Of a stretch of DNA of 64,000 nucleotides, positions 27,501 through 35,706 are shown one piece after another. Location of the stretch: the NCBI GenBank assembly GCA_964398055.1, contig CAYNLK010000004.1:1-64000 (forward strand), written 5' to 3'. How positions within the stretch are numbered: the stretch's first letter is position 1; every line of letters starts with the position of its first letter. Below the pieces are notes generated by a model. The model was not told the DNA's origin. It saw only the letters and a list, made by a program, of their open reading frames with translations, and did no database searches. Source of the stretch: CAYNLK01 sp964398055 (GTDB lineage Bacteria; Chloroflexota; Anaerolineae; 4572-78; J111). The translations under genes and the position numbers were made by a program.

Positions 27501-27572
27501 CAGGAAGCCCTGGTCGGCCCAGTATTGTTGCAGGGTCATGATGATTTGTTGAAAGTTGAGCGGTTTGGTCAT
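24525..27572 (-). CDS. glyQS: Glycyl-tRNA synthetase, fused alpha and beta subunits
   Basis: This cytoplasmic enzyme charges tRNA-Gly. The 1015-residue chain joins a GlyQ alpha part (about 1-300; FQQIIMTLQQYWADQG, PDDGRFGDNPNRMQMHTQ, DGMEISQYTYFQQ) to a GlyS beta part (from about 325; LLEIGSEELP). The anticodon-binding region is at the C-terminus. Most bacteria with the tetrameric enzyme encode these as two chains. The junction (ELKTQNSKLKTF) is encoded by a heptanucleotide array, so the linker is repeat-derived. The start is ambiguous: ATG at 27572, or an in-frame TTG 15 nt upstream with GAGGAG just before it. It is the last gene of the minus-strand cluster starting at Uma2. Confidence 0.95.
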   Translation of the reverse strand: MTKPLNFQQIIMTLQQYWADQGFLVWQPWHEAVGAGTANPGTTLRVLGPEPWRIAYVEPSFRPDDGRFGDNPNRMQMHTQFQVIIQPDPGNPQELYLGSLYAIGLKRAEHDIRFVEDNWESPALGAWGLGWEVWLDGMEISQYTYFQQAGGLTLDPVAVELTYGLERIAMYLQKVNSVWEIDWDGRQTYGDILLRQEIEYCEYNFNTANVEGLVELYNFYEQECNRCLAHGLVIPAYDYVLKCSHTFNILDTRGAIGVTERANYFRRMRRLSHEVAKAFVAQREQLGFPLLKYMPERPPTGAEGPLWAAAETELKTQNSKLKTFLLEIGSEELPSHDVTDALAYLREAAPKFLAELRLNHGKIEVLGTPRRLAILVEELAPRQADVEETVRGPSAKAAFDAEGQPTKAAQGFARSKGVDVATLEVRAMDGGDYVVATVRTAGRPAVEVLAEALPDFIRGLSFGRSMRWLASAQYGEQLAKTTFSRPIRWLVALFGDTVVPFEYAGLASGRTSRGLRPEGSPDIEISQAAAYCEVMAAHRILVDQEARRANIRQQLEAVAAGVGGQVPADPALLEEVTHLVEQPTAFLGSFEAKYLDLPQPVLITAMKKHQRYFPVVGADGKLLPHFIAVRNGGSDHLDIVRQGNEGVLRARYADADFFFKADTSKKLADFLPRLDTLTFQEQLGSMLDKSKRLETLAPQIGERLLLTAAEIKTAERAARLCKADLATQMVVEFTSLQGIMGYEYAKISGEPEAVAAAIVEHYYPHAPLPGDRLSRPGLALNLANRLDSLCGLFAVGKAPTASADPFALRRDAVSLVTILLETQTDFSLTTGLKLAAALLPVVVSPEALADTADFIRRRLEGVLKEEHNLPHDIVQAVLVERGDNPWLALQAARDLAAAVAQPDWQDTLNAFARCVRIVRPIEERYTVRPGDFTEPAERKLYTALQQVRASLTPASAMAAVIKAIRAQLVRPINEFFDGVLVMAEDEAVRQNRLALLQDIRALTSGYADFSQLQGF
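26605..26632. repeat. Heptanucleotide array (GTTTTGA x4) inside glyQS
   Basis: Four perfect 7-nt units lie in the coding sequence at the alpha-beta junction, encoding a Lys/Thr/Gln/Asn/Ser linker on the minus strand. Confidence 0.9.
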
Positions 27573-27595
27573 GGGAAATTTTAACAAACTCCTCT

Positions 27596-28009
27596 TTACA
27601 GAAATTGGGCGAAGACTCGCTTGATAATCTCGATATCTTCCAGGTGGTTTTGTAAAATGTCATGAACGATCTTCCGATCGATGTTCAGGTAATCGTGCAC
27701 CAAAACATTTCGGAAACCAATCATTCGGGTCCATTTCTCTTTGAGTTCATCGTCAATATAACCAGCATCGAATAAAAGCAGGGGAATATCACTGTACCAG
27801 TTAACTTCTCCCAACTGCAGAGCGGCGATCGTGTGATTGCCCAGGTCTATGATTGCTTCAATGGCCAGATGAAGGAAACGTTCGGCGCTGCCATACCTTT
27901 CGGGAGTATTGGTGAACTCCTCCAGATCATAAGCCTGCAAGCTTCGCAGGATGGTCAAATATTCGTCTAACTTGTTCAGCCGTTTGCGAATAACTTCCGG
28001 TCTAATCAC
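27596..28009 (-). CDS. hepT: HepT-like toxin (HEPN, DUF86), pair 1
   Basis: This is the HEPN-domain partner of a HepT/MntA toxin-antitoxin system. HepT proteins are RNases or tRNA-targeting toxins that their partner blocks by AMP-adding modification. The 137-residue helical protein has the R-x4-H-x-Y motif as RNVLVHDY (R100, H105, Y107), with Y107 the expected modified residue. It overlaps the MntA gene upstream by 8 nt, the usual gene order. It lies about 20 nt before glyQS and could be co-transcribed with it. The motif is complete, so activity is likely. Confidence 0.88.
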   Translation of the reverse strand: MIRPEVIRKRLNKLDEYLTILRSLQAYDLEEFTNTPERYGSAERFLHLAIEAIIDLGNHTIAALQLGEVNWYSDIPLLLFDAGYIDDELKEKWTRMIGFRNVLVHDYLNIDRKIVHDILQNHLEDIEIIKRVFAQFL

Positions 28010-28418
28010 CTAGAATCCTCCTCTTGTATGCGGCCCGTTGAACCTCCAAATAGGGCAGGAAATCAAGATATTGGCGGACGATTTTGGAATACATTGTCCC
28101 CGGATCGAAATCCTCGGTTTGATAAACCAGGCGGTTTTGCCGAACAGCTTCATATTTCAAGACGATATCATCGGTATCGAGGAAGACCAGGTCAACGTTG
28201 TCGAAACCGGCCCGGGCCAGATCGGTTAGAATGTCTAACTTTTTGCGGCGCAGGTTTGGGTGACGGGGTACGATGGCCAGGTCGAGGTCGCTTTCAGCGT
28301 GCGTCGTTCCACCAGCAACGGAACCAAACAGGTAGACCGCCTGAATCTCAGGATAATGGCTAAAAACTTCAGCTAACCGTTGAAGTGGTAAAATTTTGGG
28401 GTTAACGATTTGTTTCAT
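28002..28418 (-). CDS. mntA: MntA-like minimal nucleotidyltransferase antitoxin, pair 1
   Basis: This protein should add AMP to the tyrosine of the adjacent HepT and so silence it. The 138-residue protein has the polymerase-beta-type motif G-S-x10-D-x-D as GSVAGG...SDLDLA (G32, S33, D44, D46), with a further acidic residue expected in the NVDLVFLD strand. It overlaps hepT by 8 nt, consistent with coupled translation. A palindromic repeat separates this pair from the second pair upstream. Confidence 0.88.
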   Translation of the reverse strand: MKQIVNPKILPLQRLAEVFSHYPEIQAVYLFGSVAGGTTHAESDLDLAIVPRHPNLRRKKLDILTDLARAGFDNVDLVFLDTDDIVLKYEAVRQNRLVYQTEDFDPGTMYSKIVRQYLDFLPYLEVQRAAYKRRILGD

Positions 28419-28489
28419 TTTTGAAGCCCAAGTTTTCTATGAGACGATGTTCTTTTCACCACAAGAGAATAGGTCAAAACGTTTTTCTT

Positions 28490-28528
28490 TCGTTCCCAAA
28501 CTCCATGCATACGGAAGCTTGGGAACGA
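28490..28528. repeat. Dispersed palindrome family B, copy 2
   Basis: TCGTTCCCAA and TTGGGAACGA are arms around a 19-nt centre, between the two toxin-antitoxin pairs. Confidence 0.65.
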
Positions 28529-28540
28529 GAGAAGCGAAAT

Positions 28541-28879
28541 TTATTCCTGTTTTGGTAGTAAGGGTTCGATCAAAGTAAGCAGCTCTGGCACATCTTTTTG
28601 GGTTGTTTTCCAGACTCTATCCAGGTCAACGATATCATAACCGTGAATGAGCTTATCTCTCATTCCGGCAATTAGTGACCAGGGAATCTCGGGATGATCG
28701 GCGCGAAACTCTGTTGAAAGTCGTTTGACCGCTTCGCCCATTATCATCAGTTGGTGCAGAATAGCCGATTGGGTCTTGATATCTTGAAGAAAGGCAACCT
28801 TATTGAGACCTTGCTTGAATTCCAGGATCAATTGGGCAGCCCTGGCGACATCCAGAAGAATTGACTCATCTCGCGGCAT
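28541..28879 (-). CDS. hepT: HepT-like toxin (HEPN, DUF86), pair 2
   Basis: This second HEPN protein has 112 residues and only limited similarity to the first. The R-x4-H-x-Y motif is present as RDKLIHGY (R74, H79, Y81). It is shorter than the pair 1 protein and of the common DUF86 type with GEAVKRLS before the motif. It overlaps the upstream MntA-like gene by 14 nt. Two different families of the same system side by side suggest independent acquisition and not tandem duplication. Confidence 0.88.
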   Translation of the reverse strand: MPRDESILLDVARAAQLILEFKQGLNKVAFLQDIKTQSAILHQLMIMGEAVKRLSTEFRADHPEIPWSLIAGMRDKLIHGYDIVDLDRVWKTTQKDVPELLTLIEPLLPKQE

Positions 28880-29183
28880 AAATCACCTGAGCTGTATTCA
28901 GTATTTCCCGGCGACGCAGCCAGTTGTGGTTTTGTTCAACGGCTTGTTTGGTATATAAGTCGATTTTTCGCTGGAACAATTGAGCCAACTCCTGTTCCAT
29001 TTGCACCTGATCTAATAGACTCCAATCGGCTTCGGGGGCGAAGGTAACTAATATGTCCAGGTCACTGTCAGGGCGAAAATCCTCACGTAAGGCAGAACCA
29101 AACAGGGCAAACTCACTGATTCGCCAACGCCGACAGAAGTCGGCAATTTGGGCCTTAGATATATTTGGTTTTATAGGCATCAT
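28866..29183 (-). CDS. mntA: MntA-like nucleotidyltransferase antitoxin, pair 2
   Basis: This 105-residue nucleotidyltransferase has GSALRE...SDLDIL (G29, S30, D41, D43), and KIDLYT supplies the third acidic residue. It should neutralise the HepT-like partner encoded downstream. The start codon is ATGATG with GGAGG 5 nt before it. That ribosome site lies inside an 8-bp target duplication left by a MITE. Before the insertion the start overlapped the stop of the upstream 62-codon frame as ATGA. Confidence 0.88.
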   Translation of the reverse strand: MMPIKPNISKAQIADFCRRWRISEFALFGSALREDFRPDSDLDILVTFAPEADWSLLDQVQMEQELAQLFQRKIDLYTKQAVEQNHNWLRRREILNTAQVIYAAR

Positions 29184-29193
29184 TTGCCTCCAT

Positions 29194-29346
29194 GTAACTA
29201 TTCACCTTATTAGCGATTGAAATCGCTCCTCCAAGGCTAAAGCCGGTCGACCGCCTACGCGGTCGAGTTTTTTCCTGTCCGCGCAGGCGGACAGCCGGTC
29301 TTTAGCCCTGCAAGTGCGACTTTAGTCGTGCAAGGTGAATAGTTAC
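29194..29346. mobile_element. MITE-like element with 15-bp TIRs and 8-bp target duplication
   Basis: The 153-bp element starts GTAACTATTCACCTT and ends with its exact reverse complement. GCCTCCAT flanks it on both sides (29186-29193 and 29347-29354) as a target-site duplication. Internal inverted repeats (GGCTAAAG/CTTTAGCC and a GGTCGACC-centred stem) add structure. It has no room for a transposase. Confidence 0.9.
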
Positions 29347-29529
29347 GCCTCCATAATTGATTTTTCGCCACTCATCGGCGAGTATCCAACTCTCACTGCC
29401 GGGTAGCTGCAATTTCCAATCGAGCCAGCCATTCCGCGGGGTACCGGTCAGAGTACGAGAGGCGGCGCTGAAAGAGGTAAAGGTTCCCTGTCCGGGAATG
29501 ACAAACCATTCTCCCTTTAGCTCTCCCAC
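29302..29529 (-). CDS. Small protein with MITE-altered C-terminus, unknown function
   Basis: I do not recognise this 75-residue protein. It starts inside the end of the Uma2 gene (13-nt overlap), so it belongs to that operon. The first 61 residues (MGELKGEWFVIPGQG to KINYGG) are native, while the last 14 are read out of the MITE at 29194-29346. Removing the element and one target copy restores an ending KINYGGK-stop, whose TGA overlaps the mntA start. The native protein was thus 62 residues and translationally coupled to the toxin-antitoxin pair. Whether the extended protein is functional is unknown. Confidence 0.6.
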   Translation of the reverse strand: MGELKGEWFVIPGQGTFTSFSAASRTLTGTPRNGWLDWKLQLPGSESWILADEWRKINYGGVTIHLARLKSHLQG

Positions 29530-30092
29530 TCCACCCGCTCATAAATCCGGCTCAACGGTAACTCCACCTCTACCGACTCCAACTTCAACACCGCCTCAAG
29601 GCTGTTCAACTCCGTCAACAGCCAGCGACCATCGGCCAGCTTGTGAAAATACTCCACGTAGACGCGGGCCTGGTCAATCAAAACGTAATCCTGGAGCGAA
29701 TCGAGGCCGCGGTACAACTCAAACTTGGCCCCCCGATCATCCGCCTGGGTTGCCTCCGATAAAACTTCGACAATCAGCACCGGGTTGGTAATGGTGTCGG
29801 TCCGCCCTTTGACAAACTTCAGTTGACCGCAGACCACCATGACATCCGGGTAGGTATATAGGCCATTTTTCTTAACCAACAGGCGGACATCACCCATAAA
29901 TGCCTCGCAACCTTTTGACTCAAAGGCACTATTTAAAGCCATATGCACATTCCCGGCCAGGCGATTATGGTTAACAGATGCCCCGGCCATGGCAAAAATC
30001 TCACCCTGGTAATATTCACTTTTGTAATCGGCGCTTTCTTCCAGGGCCAAATATTCTTCCGGCGTATAATATTTTTGCTGTTTGGCTAACAT
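29517..30092 (-). CDS. Uma2 family (DUF820) putative restriction-fold protein
   Basis: This 191-residue protein belongs to the Uma2 family, which has a PD-(D/E)XK nuclease fold and is very numerous in Cyanobacteria and Chloroflexota; its biological role is not established. Visible fold residues are D83 (YPDVMVV), E109 (LIVEVLSEAT) and K123 after the conserved ADD. The start at 30092 is chosen because GCGAGG precedes it and the protein then opens in the family style (YYTPEEYLALEE). It heads the minus-strand cluster with the small protein and the HepT/MntA pairs. Confidence 0.88.
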   Translation of the reverse strand: MLAKQQKYYTPEEYLALEESADYKSEYYQGEIFAMAGASVNHNRLAGNVHMALNSAFESKGCEAFMGDVRLLVKKNGLYTYPDVMVVCGQLKFVKGRTDTITNPVLIVEVLSEATQADDRGAKFELYRGLDSLQDYVLIDQARVYVEYFHKLADGRWLLTELNSLEAVLKLESVEVELPLSRIYERVEWES

Positions 30093-30207
30093 TGCAACCT
30101 CGCTATGAGTTTCGTCAGGAGGAGTCGTCACGAGCCAAGACTCGCCACCGATATTCAAAAGTAATCAGTGGACAGTTATCAGTGATGAGTGAACAGTTAA
30201 GTTCAAT

Positions 30208-30258
30208 TGATCACTGAATCCTGATCACTGAATCCTGATCACTGAATCCTGATCACTG
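30208..30258. repeat. 14-nt tandem repeat abutting recO
   Basis: TGATCACTGAATCC is repeated three times, followed by a 9-nt partial unit. The array runs into the recO stop codon (minus strand), and its unit length is twice the 7 nt common elsewhere in the window. Confidence 0.92.
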
Positions 30259-31017
30259 TTCCCGCCGTAACCGCCGGATGAAATCCACACTCTTCAAGCG
30301 CCGTTCCAGCACAAAGGTCAGGTAACCCAGCAACAGCCGCTCGACCTGCTGGCGGGTGGCGGGGCTGAGCTGTAACTTGGCGACCCGCTCCCACGGTTCG
30401 GTTTGCAGATAGCGCAGCACTTTCAATACCGCCAGGGGGATGAGTTCCGCATTGGGCCGGGCCTGGCCGTGGGCGGGACACAGCACCCCGCCGTCGACAA
30501 AATGGAAGTAGTTGTCTTCAACGGCCTGGATCGGCTCCTCGCCGGCCACGCAGAAATGGAGCTGTGGTTGAAAACCGGTCAGGCTGAGCAGGTGCAGCTC
30601 AAAATAGCGCAGACTGAGGTAAGGGTCGTCAAGGTGGCTCAGGCGAACCAGGGTCAGGGCCAGCAGCTCGAACAGGGGCTGGTTGGGATCGTGCTCCTCG
30701 CTGAAGCGATCGACCAACTCGGCCAGGTAGTAGGCCTGGCCGGTTTTGTCCAGGTCCTCGCGCAAATCCCGGTACGCCTCGACCACTTCGGCCTGGGAGA
30801 TGATGTCCCAGGTGCGGCCGTGGGCCACCAGCAGATCGGTCAGCATAAACAGCTCCACATGGCCGGATTTGCGGCTGGTCGTTTTGCGGACGCCCTTGGC
30901 CAACAGCCGTAATTTACCCCGGTCCGGAGTCAGCACGGTCAGCAAGCGGTCGGCCTCGCCAAAATCGCTGCGGCGGAGGATGATCGCATCGGTGCGGTAC
31001 AGGCGCTCGTTGGTCAT
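30253..31017 (-). CDS. recO: DNA repair protein RecO
   Basis: RecO loads RecA onto single-stranded DNA together with RecR and anneals strands in recombinational repair. The 254-residue protein has the N-terminal OB-fold start YRTDAIILRRSDFGEADRLLT followed by KLRLLAKGVRK. The helical C-terminal part carries the LSLRYFELHLLSLTGFQP segment and a Cys pair (CVAGEE and CPAHG). The ATG at 31017 is chosen; an in-frame TTG 6 nt upstream has a better spaced AGGA. The last two residues and the stop touch a 14-nt tandem repeat. Confidence 0.95.
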   Translation of the reverse strand: MTNERLYRTDAIILRRSDFGEADRLLTVLTPDRGKLRLLAKGVRKTTSRKSGHVELFMLTDLLVAHGRTWDIISQAEVVEAYRDLREDLDKTGQAYYLAELVDRFSEEHDPNQPLFELLALTLVRLSHLDDPYLSLRYFELHLLSLTGFQPQLHFCVAGEEPIQAVEDNYFHFVDGGVLCPAHGQARPNAELIPLAVLKVLRYLQTEPWERVAKLQLSPATRQQVERLLLGYLTFVLERRLKSVDFIRRLRREQ

Positions 31018-31046
31018 AAACAAGAATTATCCTAGAGACAAAGGTG

Positions 31047-31192
31047 CCTCAGTTCGGGATAAGCAACGAGGGAGAGAAATAGCTCACGGACCGCGAAGCG
31101 CACGGATGAACTCGGATTAAAGCAAATTCTTAATCGAAATCCGTGTGAATCTGTGTGAATCCGTGAGCTAAACTCTTATCCCGAACTCAGGT
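31047..31192. mobile_element. MITE-like inverted-repeat element
   Basis: The ends CCTCAGTTCGGGATAAG and CTTATCCCGAACTCAGG pair with one mismatch, and AGCTCACGGA/TCCGTGAGCT forms an inner stem. AAGGTG flanks both sides (31041-31046 and 31193-31198). It lies between recO and the next minus-strand gene, and touches palindrome family A copy 3. Confidence 0.75.
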
Positions 31193-31194
31193 AA

Positions 31195-31225
31195 GGTGGC
31201 CGTCACTTAAAGAGTGATCGTCGCC
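31195..31225. repeat. Dispersed palindrome family A, copy 3
   Basis: GGTGGCCGTCACTT and GAGTGATCGTCGCC form an imperfect hairpin of the same type as the other four copies. Its left edge is the target duplication of the adjacent MITE-like element. Confidence 0.6.
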
Positions 31226-31242
31226 TGCTAATTATACTATGG

Positions 31243-32289
31243 TTAGCTAAACCACCCCAAATCCACAAAGAACAGCAAAAAGTAGCCGATCAGCAGCAGC
31301 AGCCAGCCGACAATCTCGATGAAGGCCAGCAGCCGGTCCCAGGAAAAGGCCAGATTTTGCCGCACCACCTCATCGATGGCCGCCAGCTGCTCTAATTTGG
31401 CCCTGACCAGGGCCTTCCAGTCATCCAGATAGAATTGATCGACAATCAGCCGGTAGACTTCAGCCGAGTACCAGTCGCCGATCAGCAGCAAGGATTGGTC
31501 GATCTTCTCAAAGTCGAGCAGTAAAGTTAGTCGTTGCTCGATGATCTGTTGGAGCATTTTACGCTTGGAACTTCGCCCGTAGCGCCGGTTACCGGCCACC
31601 CGTCCCCGCAATTCTTCCAGATTCCGTTCGATTTCCCGGTCAACCAGCCGGTAGCGCAGGAGCTGGTAATTGCCAATCTTCATTAACTCGATATCGGATT
31701 GGAAATCGCCATCCCTGGCAATCACGATGGCCCCCTCCCAATCGATAATGGCCAAATCATCTTCAGCATAGCGGGCGCGCGCCTCCAAAATCTCCGCGGT
31801 TTCGGCCTCAGTCAAAGGCTTATCGGTTGAACGCAGCAGGCGGGCCAGCGTGGCGGCGTGCTCAGCCACAAACTCATCCGGCTTCAGCGTCACGTCTTGC
31901 AGCAGGACAATCAGGTATTCTTCGATAAATGCGCCGTTGTAGCCGGTTTCCTGCTGCAATCGCTGTTTGAGTTCCGTTTGGATGGCTTGCTTGCGGTTGA
32001 GGGTAGCTTCAGCCAGAATATGGGGGAGCTGAAAGCGACATTCCGCCAGCCAGATTTGCTCGTCTAAAATTTGGCGGCGATGCTTGACCCGAACCCCCTC
32101 GATCTCCAGAAAACCTTCCCCGGCGGATAAAAATTCGATGTCCAGGTCGAAGAAATAGGGAATATCTTTTTTGACTGCCACCGGCTCCGGCACGCCGACC
32201 GGACGCGAGTTCTGGAGGGGCATCAATAACAGATAGCAGATTTCGGCTGAAATTGAATTTGTCATATGTTGGCCTGGTTTTAACGGCAT
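31243..32289 (-). CDS. Tail-anchored protein of unknown function
   Basis: I do not recognise this 348-residue protein with confidence. It has an N-terminal mixed region (about 10-110) and a central helical, highly charged region. A single strongly hydrophobic helix at the extreme C-terminus (about 322-343) suggests a cytoplasmic protein anchored by its tail. The overall plan is loosely like RMD1/DUF155 proteins, but I do not see their signature. The start may be at 32289 (GGA 5 nt before) or at an in-frame ATG at 32265. It is transcribed away from the complex I operon. Confidence 0.7.
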   Translation of the reverse strand: MPLKPGQHMTNSISAEICYLLLMPLQNSRPVGVPEPVAVKKDIPYFFDLDIEFLSAGEGFLEIEGVRVKHRRQILDEQIWLAECRFQLPHILAEATLNRKQAIQTELKQRLQQETGYNGAFIEEYLIVLLQDVTLKPDEFVAEHAATLARLLRSTDKPLTEAETAEILEARARYAEDDLAIIDWEGAIVIARDGDFQSDIELMKIGNYQLLRYRLVDREIERNLEELRGRVAGNRRYGRSSKRKMLQQIIEQRLTLLLDFEKIDQSLLLIGDWYSAEVYRLIVDQFYLDDWKALVRAKLEQLAAIDEVVRQNLAFSWDRLLAFIEIVGWLLLLIGYFLLFFVDLGWFS

Positions 32290-32361
32290 TTACATCCATT
32301 GTCTATTATATCCCGATCAAGCCAGGGTTAAAACTGGCCGGCAGCCCTGTTAAAAAACATT

Positions 32362-32390
32362 TTGACAACTACCCACCCTTGTGATAAACT
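32362..32390 (+). promoter_or_regulatory. Promoter of the nuo operon
   Basis: TTGACA (32362-32367) and TAAACT (32385-32390) are separated by 17 nt, with TGA before the -10 box. The leader to the nuoA start at 32450 is about 53 nt. Confidence 0.78.
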
Positions 32391-32449
32391 TTACGAGTTA
32401 GTTGTCAGATTATCCCTCAATTAGAGTTTTCCAGAAGGAGAGTCTGTCC

Positions 32450-32796
32450 GTGCCGGCTGATTACATCCCCATCCTGATATACGTATTGGTTGCCTCATTC
32501 ATTGCGGCCTTTGCCCTCATTTTGCCCCATTATCTAGGCCCGCGCCGTCCCAATCAGGCCAAGTCGGAATCGATTGAGTCTGGAAAATTGTCGTATGGCG
32601 ACGCTCGCCGCCGGGTGCCGGTGCAGTACTATTTGATTGCCGTAATCTTCATCTTGTTCGACATCGAAGTCCTCTTTTTCTACCCGTGGGCGGTGCTCTT
32701 TTGGGATCTGAAATGGTATGGCCTGGTGCAGATTGGCATCTTTGCCCTGCTGTTGATCGAAAGTTACATATATATTTGGAAGAAAGGGGTCTTTGA

Positions 32797-32806
<10 letters not shown>
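32450..32806 (+). CDS. nuoA: NADH-quinone oxidoreductase subunit A
   Basis: NuoA is a membrane-arm subunit of respiratory complex I next to the quinone channel. The 118-residue protein has three membrane helices and the conserved loop with SGKLSYGDARRRVPVQYYLIA, then FDIEVLFFYPWA. The GTG start at 32450 is chosen because AAGGAGAG lies 8 nt before it. It is the first gene of the nuo operon and overlaps nuoB by 10 nt. Confidence 0.95.
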
Positions 32807-33326
<520 letters not shown>

Positions 33327-33330
<4 letters not shown>

Positions 33331-35090
33331 CTGACAGGACAATCGAAAAACTGTATACTGCCTTTCCAGAAGGTGTCAAGGGGCACTCAGAGTTCCGTGG
33401 GGAAACAACGCTTCGAGTTAACGCCTCACAGCTTCACGATGTGGCCCTTTTTTTACGGGATGACGAAGATTGCCGCTACAATCTGCTGGTCGATGTTTAT
33501 GGCGCTGACCGGTTGAAACTCGGCCAGTCGCCCCGTTTTGCCGCGAATTACGAACTCTACTCAATTCCCCACAACAAATTCCTGCGCTTGCTGGTTGAGG
33601 CGCCGGAGCCGGCTGAGGGCTACGGTCAGAACGGCAACCTGCCCGTACTGCCCAGTGTGACCGGCATCTGGCCTACCGCCAACTGGTTGGAGCGGGAAAC
33701 CTACGATTTGATGGGTATCGAATTCAGCCATCACCCCTGGCTGCGCCGGATCATGATGCCGGACAATTGGGTCGGCCATCCCCTGCGTAAGGATTATCCC
33801 CTGGGCGGGGAGCCGGTCTACTTCAGCCACGATCGGGCTAATCCCCGTTTTGCCCACCTGGGCAAGCAAATTATGGTCGGCCCCTCATTTCTCACGGAAA
33901 TTCCGCCGGAAATGGACCCTGACGAGCACATGGTCATCAATATGGGGCCGCAGCATCCGGCTACCCATGGGGTGCTGCGCCTGGCGGTGGAGTTGGATGG
34001 TGAATTTGTCCTCAAGGTGATGCCCGAGTTGGGGTATCTCCATTCCGGCTTTGAGAAAACCGGCGAAAACAAACGGTATGAAAAGTTCATCCCTTATTGT
34101 GACCGGATGGATTACCTGGCCCCCATGAACAACAACCTGGCCTATGTGATGGCCGTGGAAAAACTGCTGGATGTCGACATTCCCGAACACGTGCACTATG
34201 TTCGGGTCATTCTGGCCGAACTGCAGCGGATTTCCAGTCACTTGGGCTGGCTGGGCACGCACGCCATGGATGTTAGCGGCACCATCCACGCCCTGCTGAT
34301 GTACTGTTTCCAGGCCCGCGAGCGTATTCTGGACATCTTTGAGATGGTCTGCGGCGCCCGCATGACCACCAGCTACTTTAGCGTGGGCGGGCTGCGCTGG
34401 CCCTTGCCTGGCGCTTTCATGGATGCGGTCAAAGCCTTTCTGGCCGAGTTCAAGCCTTACATGCAAGATTACGAGACCATGCTCACTAAAAATCCCATCT
34501 GGTTGAGCCGCTTGAAAGGCGTGGGCTATCTCTCGGCCGAGGAGGCCATTGCCCTGGGTGTAACCGGTCCGCTGCTCCGGGCTGCCGGAGTGCCCCTGGA
34601 TTTGCGCAAGGTCCGGCCCACCAACTGCTACGACCACTTTGATTTTGACATCCCCACCTCCACCGCCGCCGACAGCTATGCCCGCTACGAAGTGCGGATC
34701 AATGAGATGCGCCAGAGCATCCGTATCGTCGAGCAGGTGCTCAATACCATCAAGCCAGGCCCGTATCGCACTGCTGACCGCAAGGTAGCGCTGCCCCCGC
34801 GAGAAGAGATTTCGACCAGTATGGAGTCGCTGATTCACCATTTCAAGCTGGTTACAGAAGGGTATCGCCCGCCGCCGGGGCAGGTGTATCACCTGATGGA
34901 GAATCCCAAAGGCTGGCTGGGTTTTGGCCTCATCAGCGATGGCACGGCCATTCCCCACCGGCTGCGGGTGCGCGGCCCGTCATTCGTCAACCTGCAAGCC
35001 ACCGATACCATGGCTCGGGGCGGTTTGATATCAGATTTGATTACCATCATCGGCTCAATCGATATCGTCCTGGGCGAAGTAGACAGGTAG
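33327..35090 (+). CDS. nuoCD: NADH-quinone oxidoreductase fused subunit C/D
   Basis: This 587-residue peripheral-arm protein joins NuoC (about 1-170, with ERETYDLMGIEF and LRKDYPL) to NuoD (about 195-587). NuoD forms the quinone site with NuoB; NMGPQHPATHGVLRL and the conserved DVSGTIHALLMYCF segment are visible. Complete N- and C-terminal parts indicate a true fusion, as in E. coli. Start and nuoB stop overlap as ATGA, so translation is coupled. Confidence 0.96.
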
Positions 35091-35161
35091 TATTTGAAAG
35101 GAGGAGGGTTGAGGGATGAAGGATAAAAATATAAATCTCCAATCTCACATCCCCTATCCCA

Positions 35162-35189
35162 AATCGTAAATCGACAATCGTAGATCGCT
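35162..35189. repeat. Heptanucleotide array ending at the nuoE start codon
   Basis: AATCGTA, AATCGAC, AATCGTA and GATCGCT run in register directly into the ATG at 35190, leaving no ribosome site. A G-rich purine stretch (AAGGAGGAGGG) lies about 80 nt further upstream. Confidence 0.75.
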
Positions 35190-35693
35190 ATGTGGTCTGA
35201 AAAAGAACAACAAGAGCTTGAAGAAATTCTAAAGAAATATCCACCGGAGCGAAAGATGTCGGCGGTGCTGCCGGCGTTGTACCTGGCCCAGCGCGAGAAG
35301 AATTGGCTGGATGATGCTGACATCGAGGCTGTGGCCGAGGCTCTGGATATCAGCGTTACTCACGTTCACTCGATCATCGGTTTCTACACCCTGTTTCGCA
35401 AGCAGCCAACCGGCAAATATATGGTCCAGGTTTGTACCGATCTCCCCTGTGCTCTGCGCGGGGCCGAAGATTTCTACCGGCGGCTGTGCGAGCGGATGGG
35501 GTTGGGGCCGGCAGGTGGCACTACGAAGGATGGTCTGTTTACAGTCGAACAGGTGGTCTGCCTGGCTGCCTGTGATAAAGCGCCTTGTTTGCAGATCAAC
35601 CTGGACTATTATGAGAACCTGACCGACGAGCAGATCGACCAGGTCATCAGCCGGTTGCGCCAGGCTGAACAGCCAACCGGTCAGGCCAGTTGA
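35190..35693 (+). CDS. nuoE: NADH-quinone oxidoreductase subunit E
   Basis: NuoE is a thioredoxin-like subunit of the NADH-oxidising module, with a [2Fe-2S] cluster next to NuoF. The 167-residue protein has a helical N-terminal part (VLPALYLAQREKNWL, VHSIIGFYTLF) and cluster ligands C82, C87 (CTDLPC), C124 and C128 (CLAAC). The start codon is preceded by a heptanucleotide array instead of a ribosome site. The next complex I gene is 2.6 kb away, beyond a secreted PHP protein. Confidence 0.95.
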   Translation: MWSEKEQQELEEILKKYPPERKMSAVLPALYLAQREKNWLDDADIEAVAEALDISVTHVHSIIGFYTLFRKQPTGKYMVQVCTDLPCALRGAEDFYRRLCERMGLGPAGGTTKDGLFTVEQVVCLAACDKAPCLQINLDYYENLTDEQIDQVISRLRQAEQPTGQAS

Positions 35694-35706
35694 CGGTTCA
35701 AATCAA

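Noticed and set aside
31243..32289. Firm assignment of the tail-anchored protein to RMD1/DUF155
   Set aside because: The overall plan is similar but the family signature could not be found by eye, so it is left as unknown.
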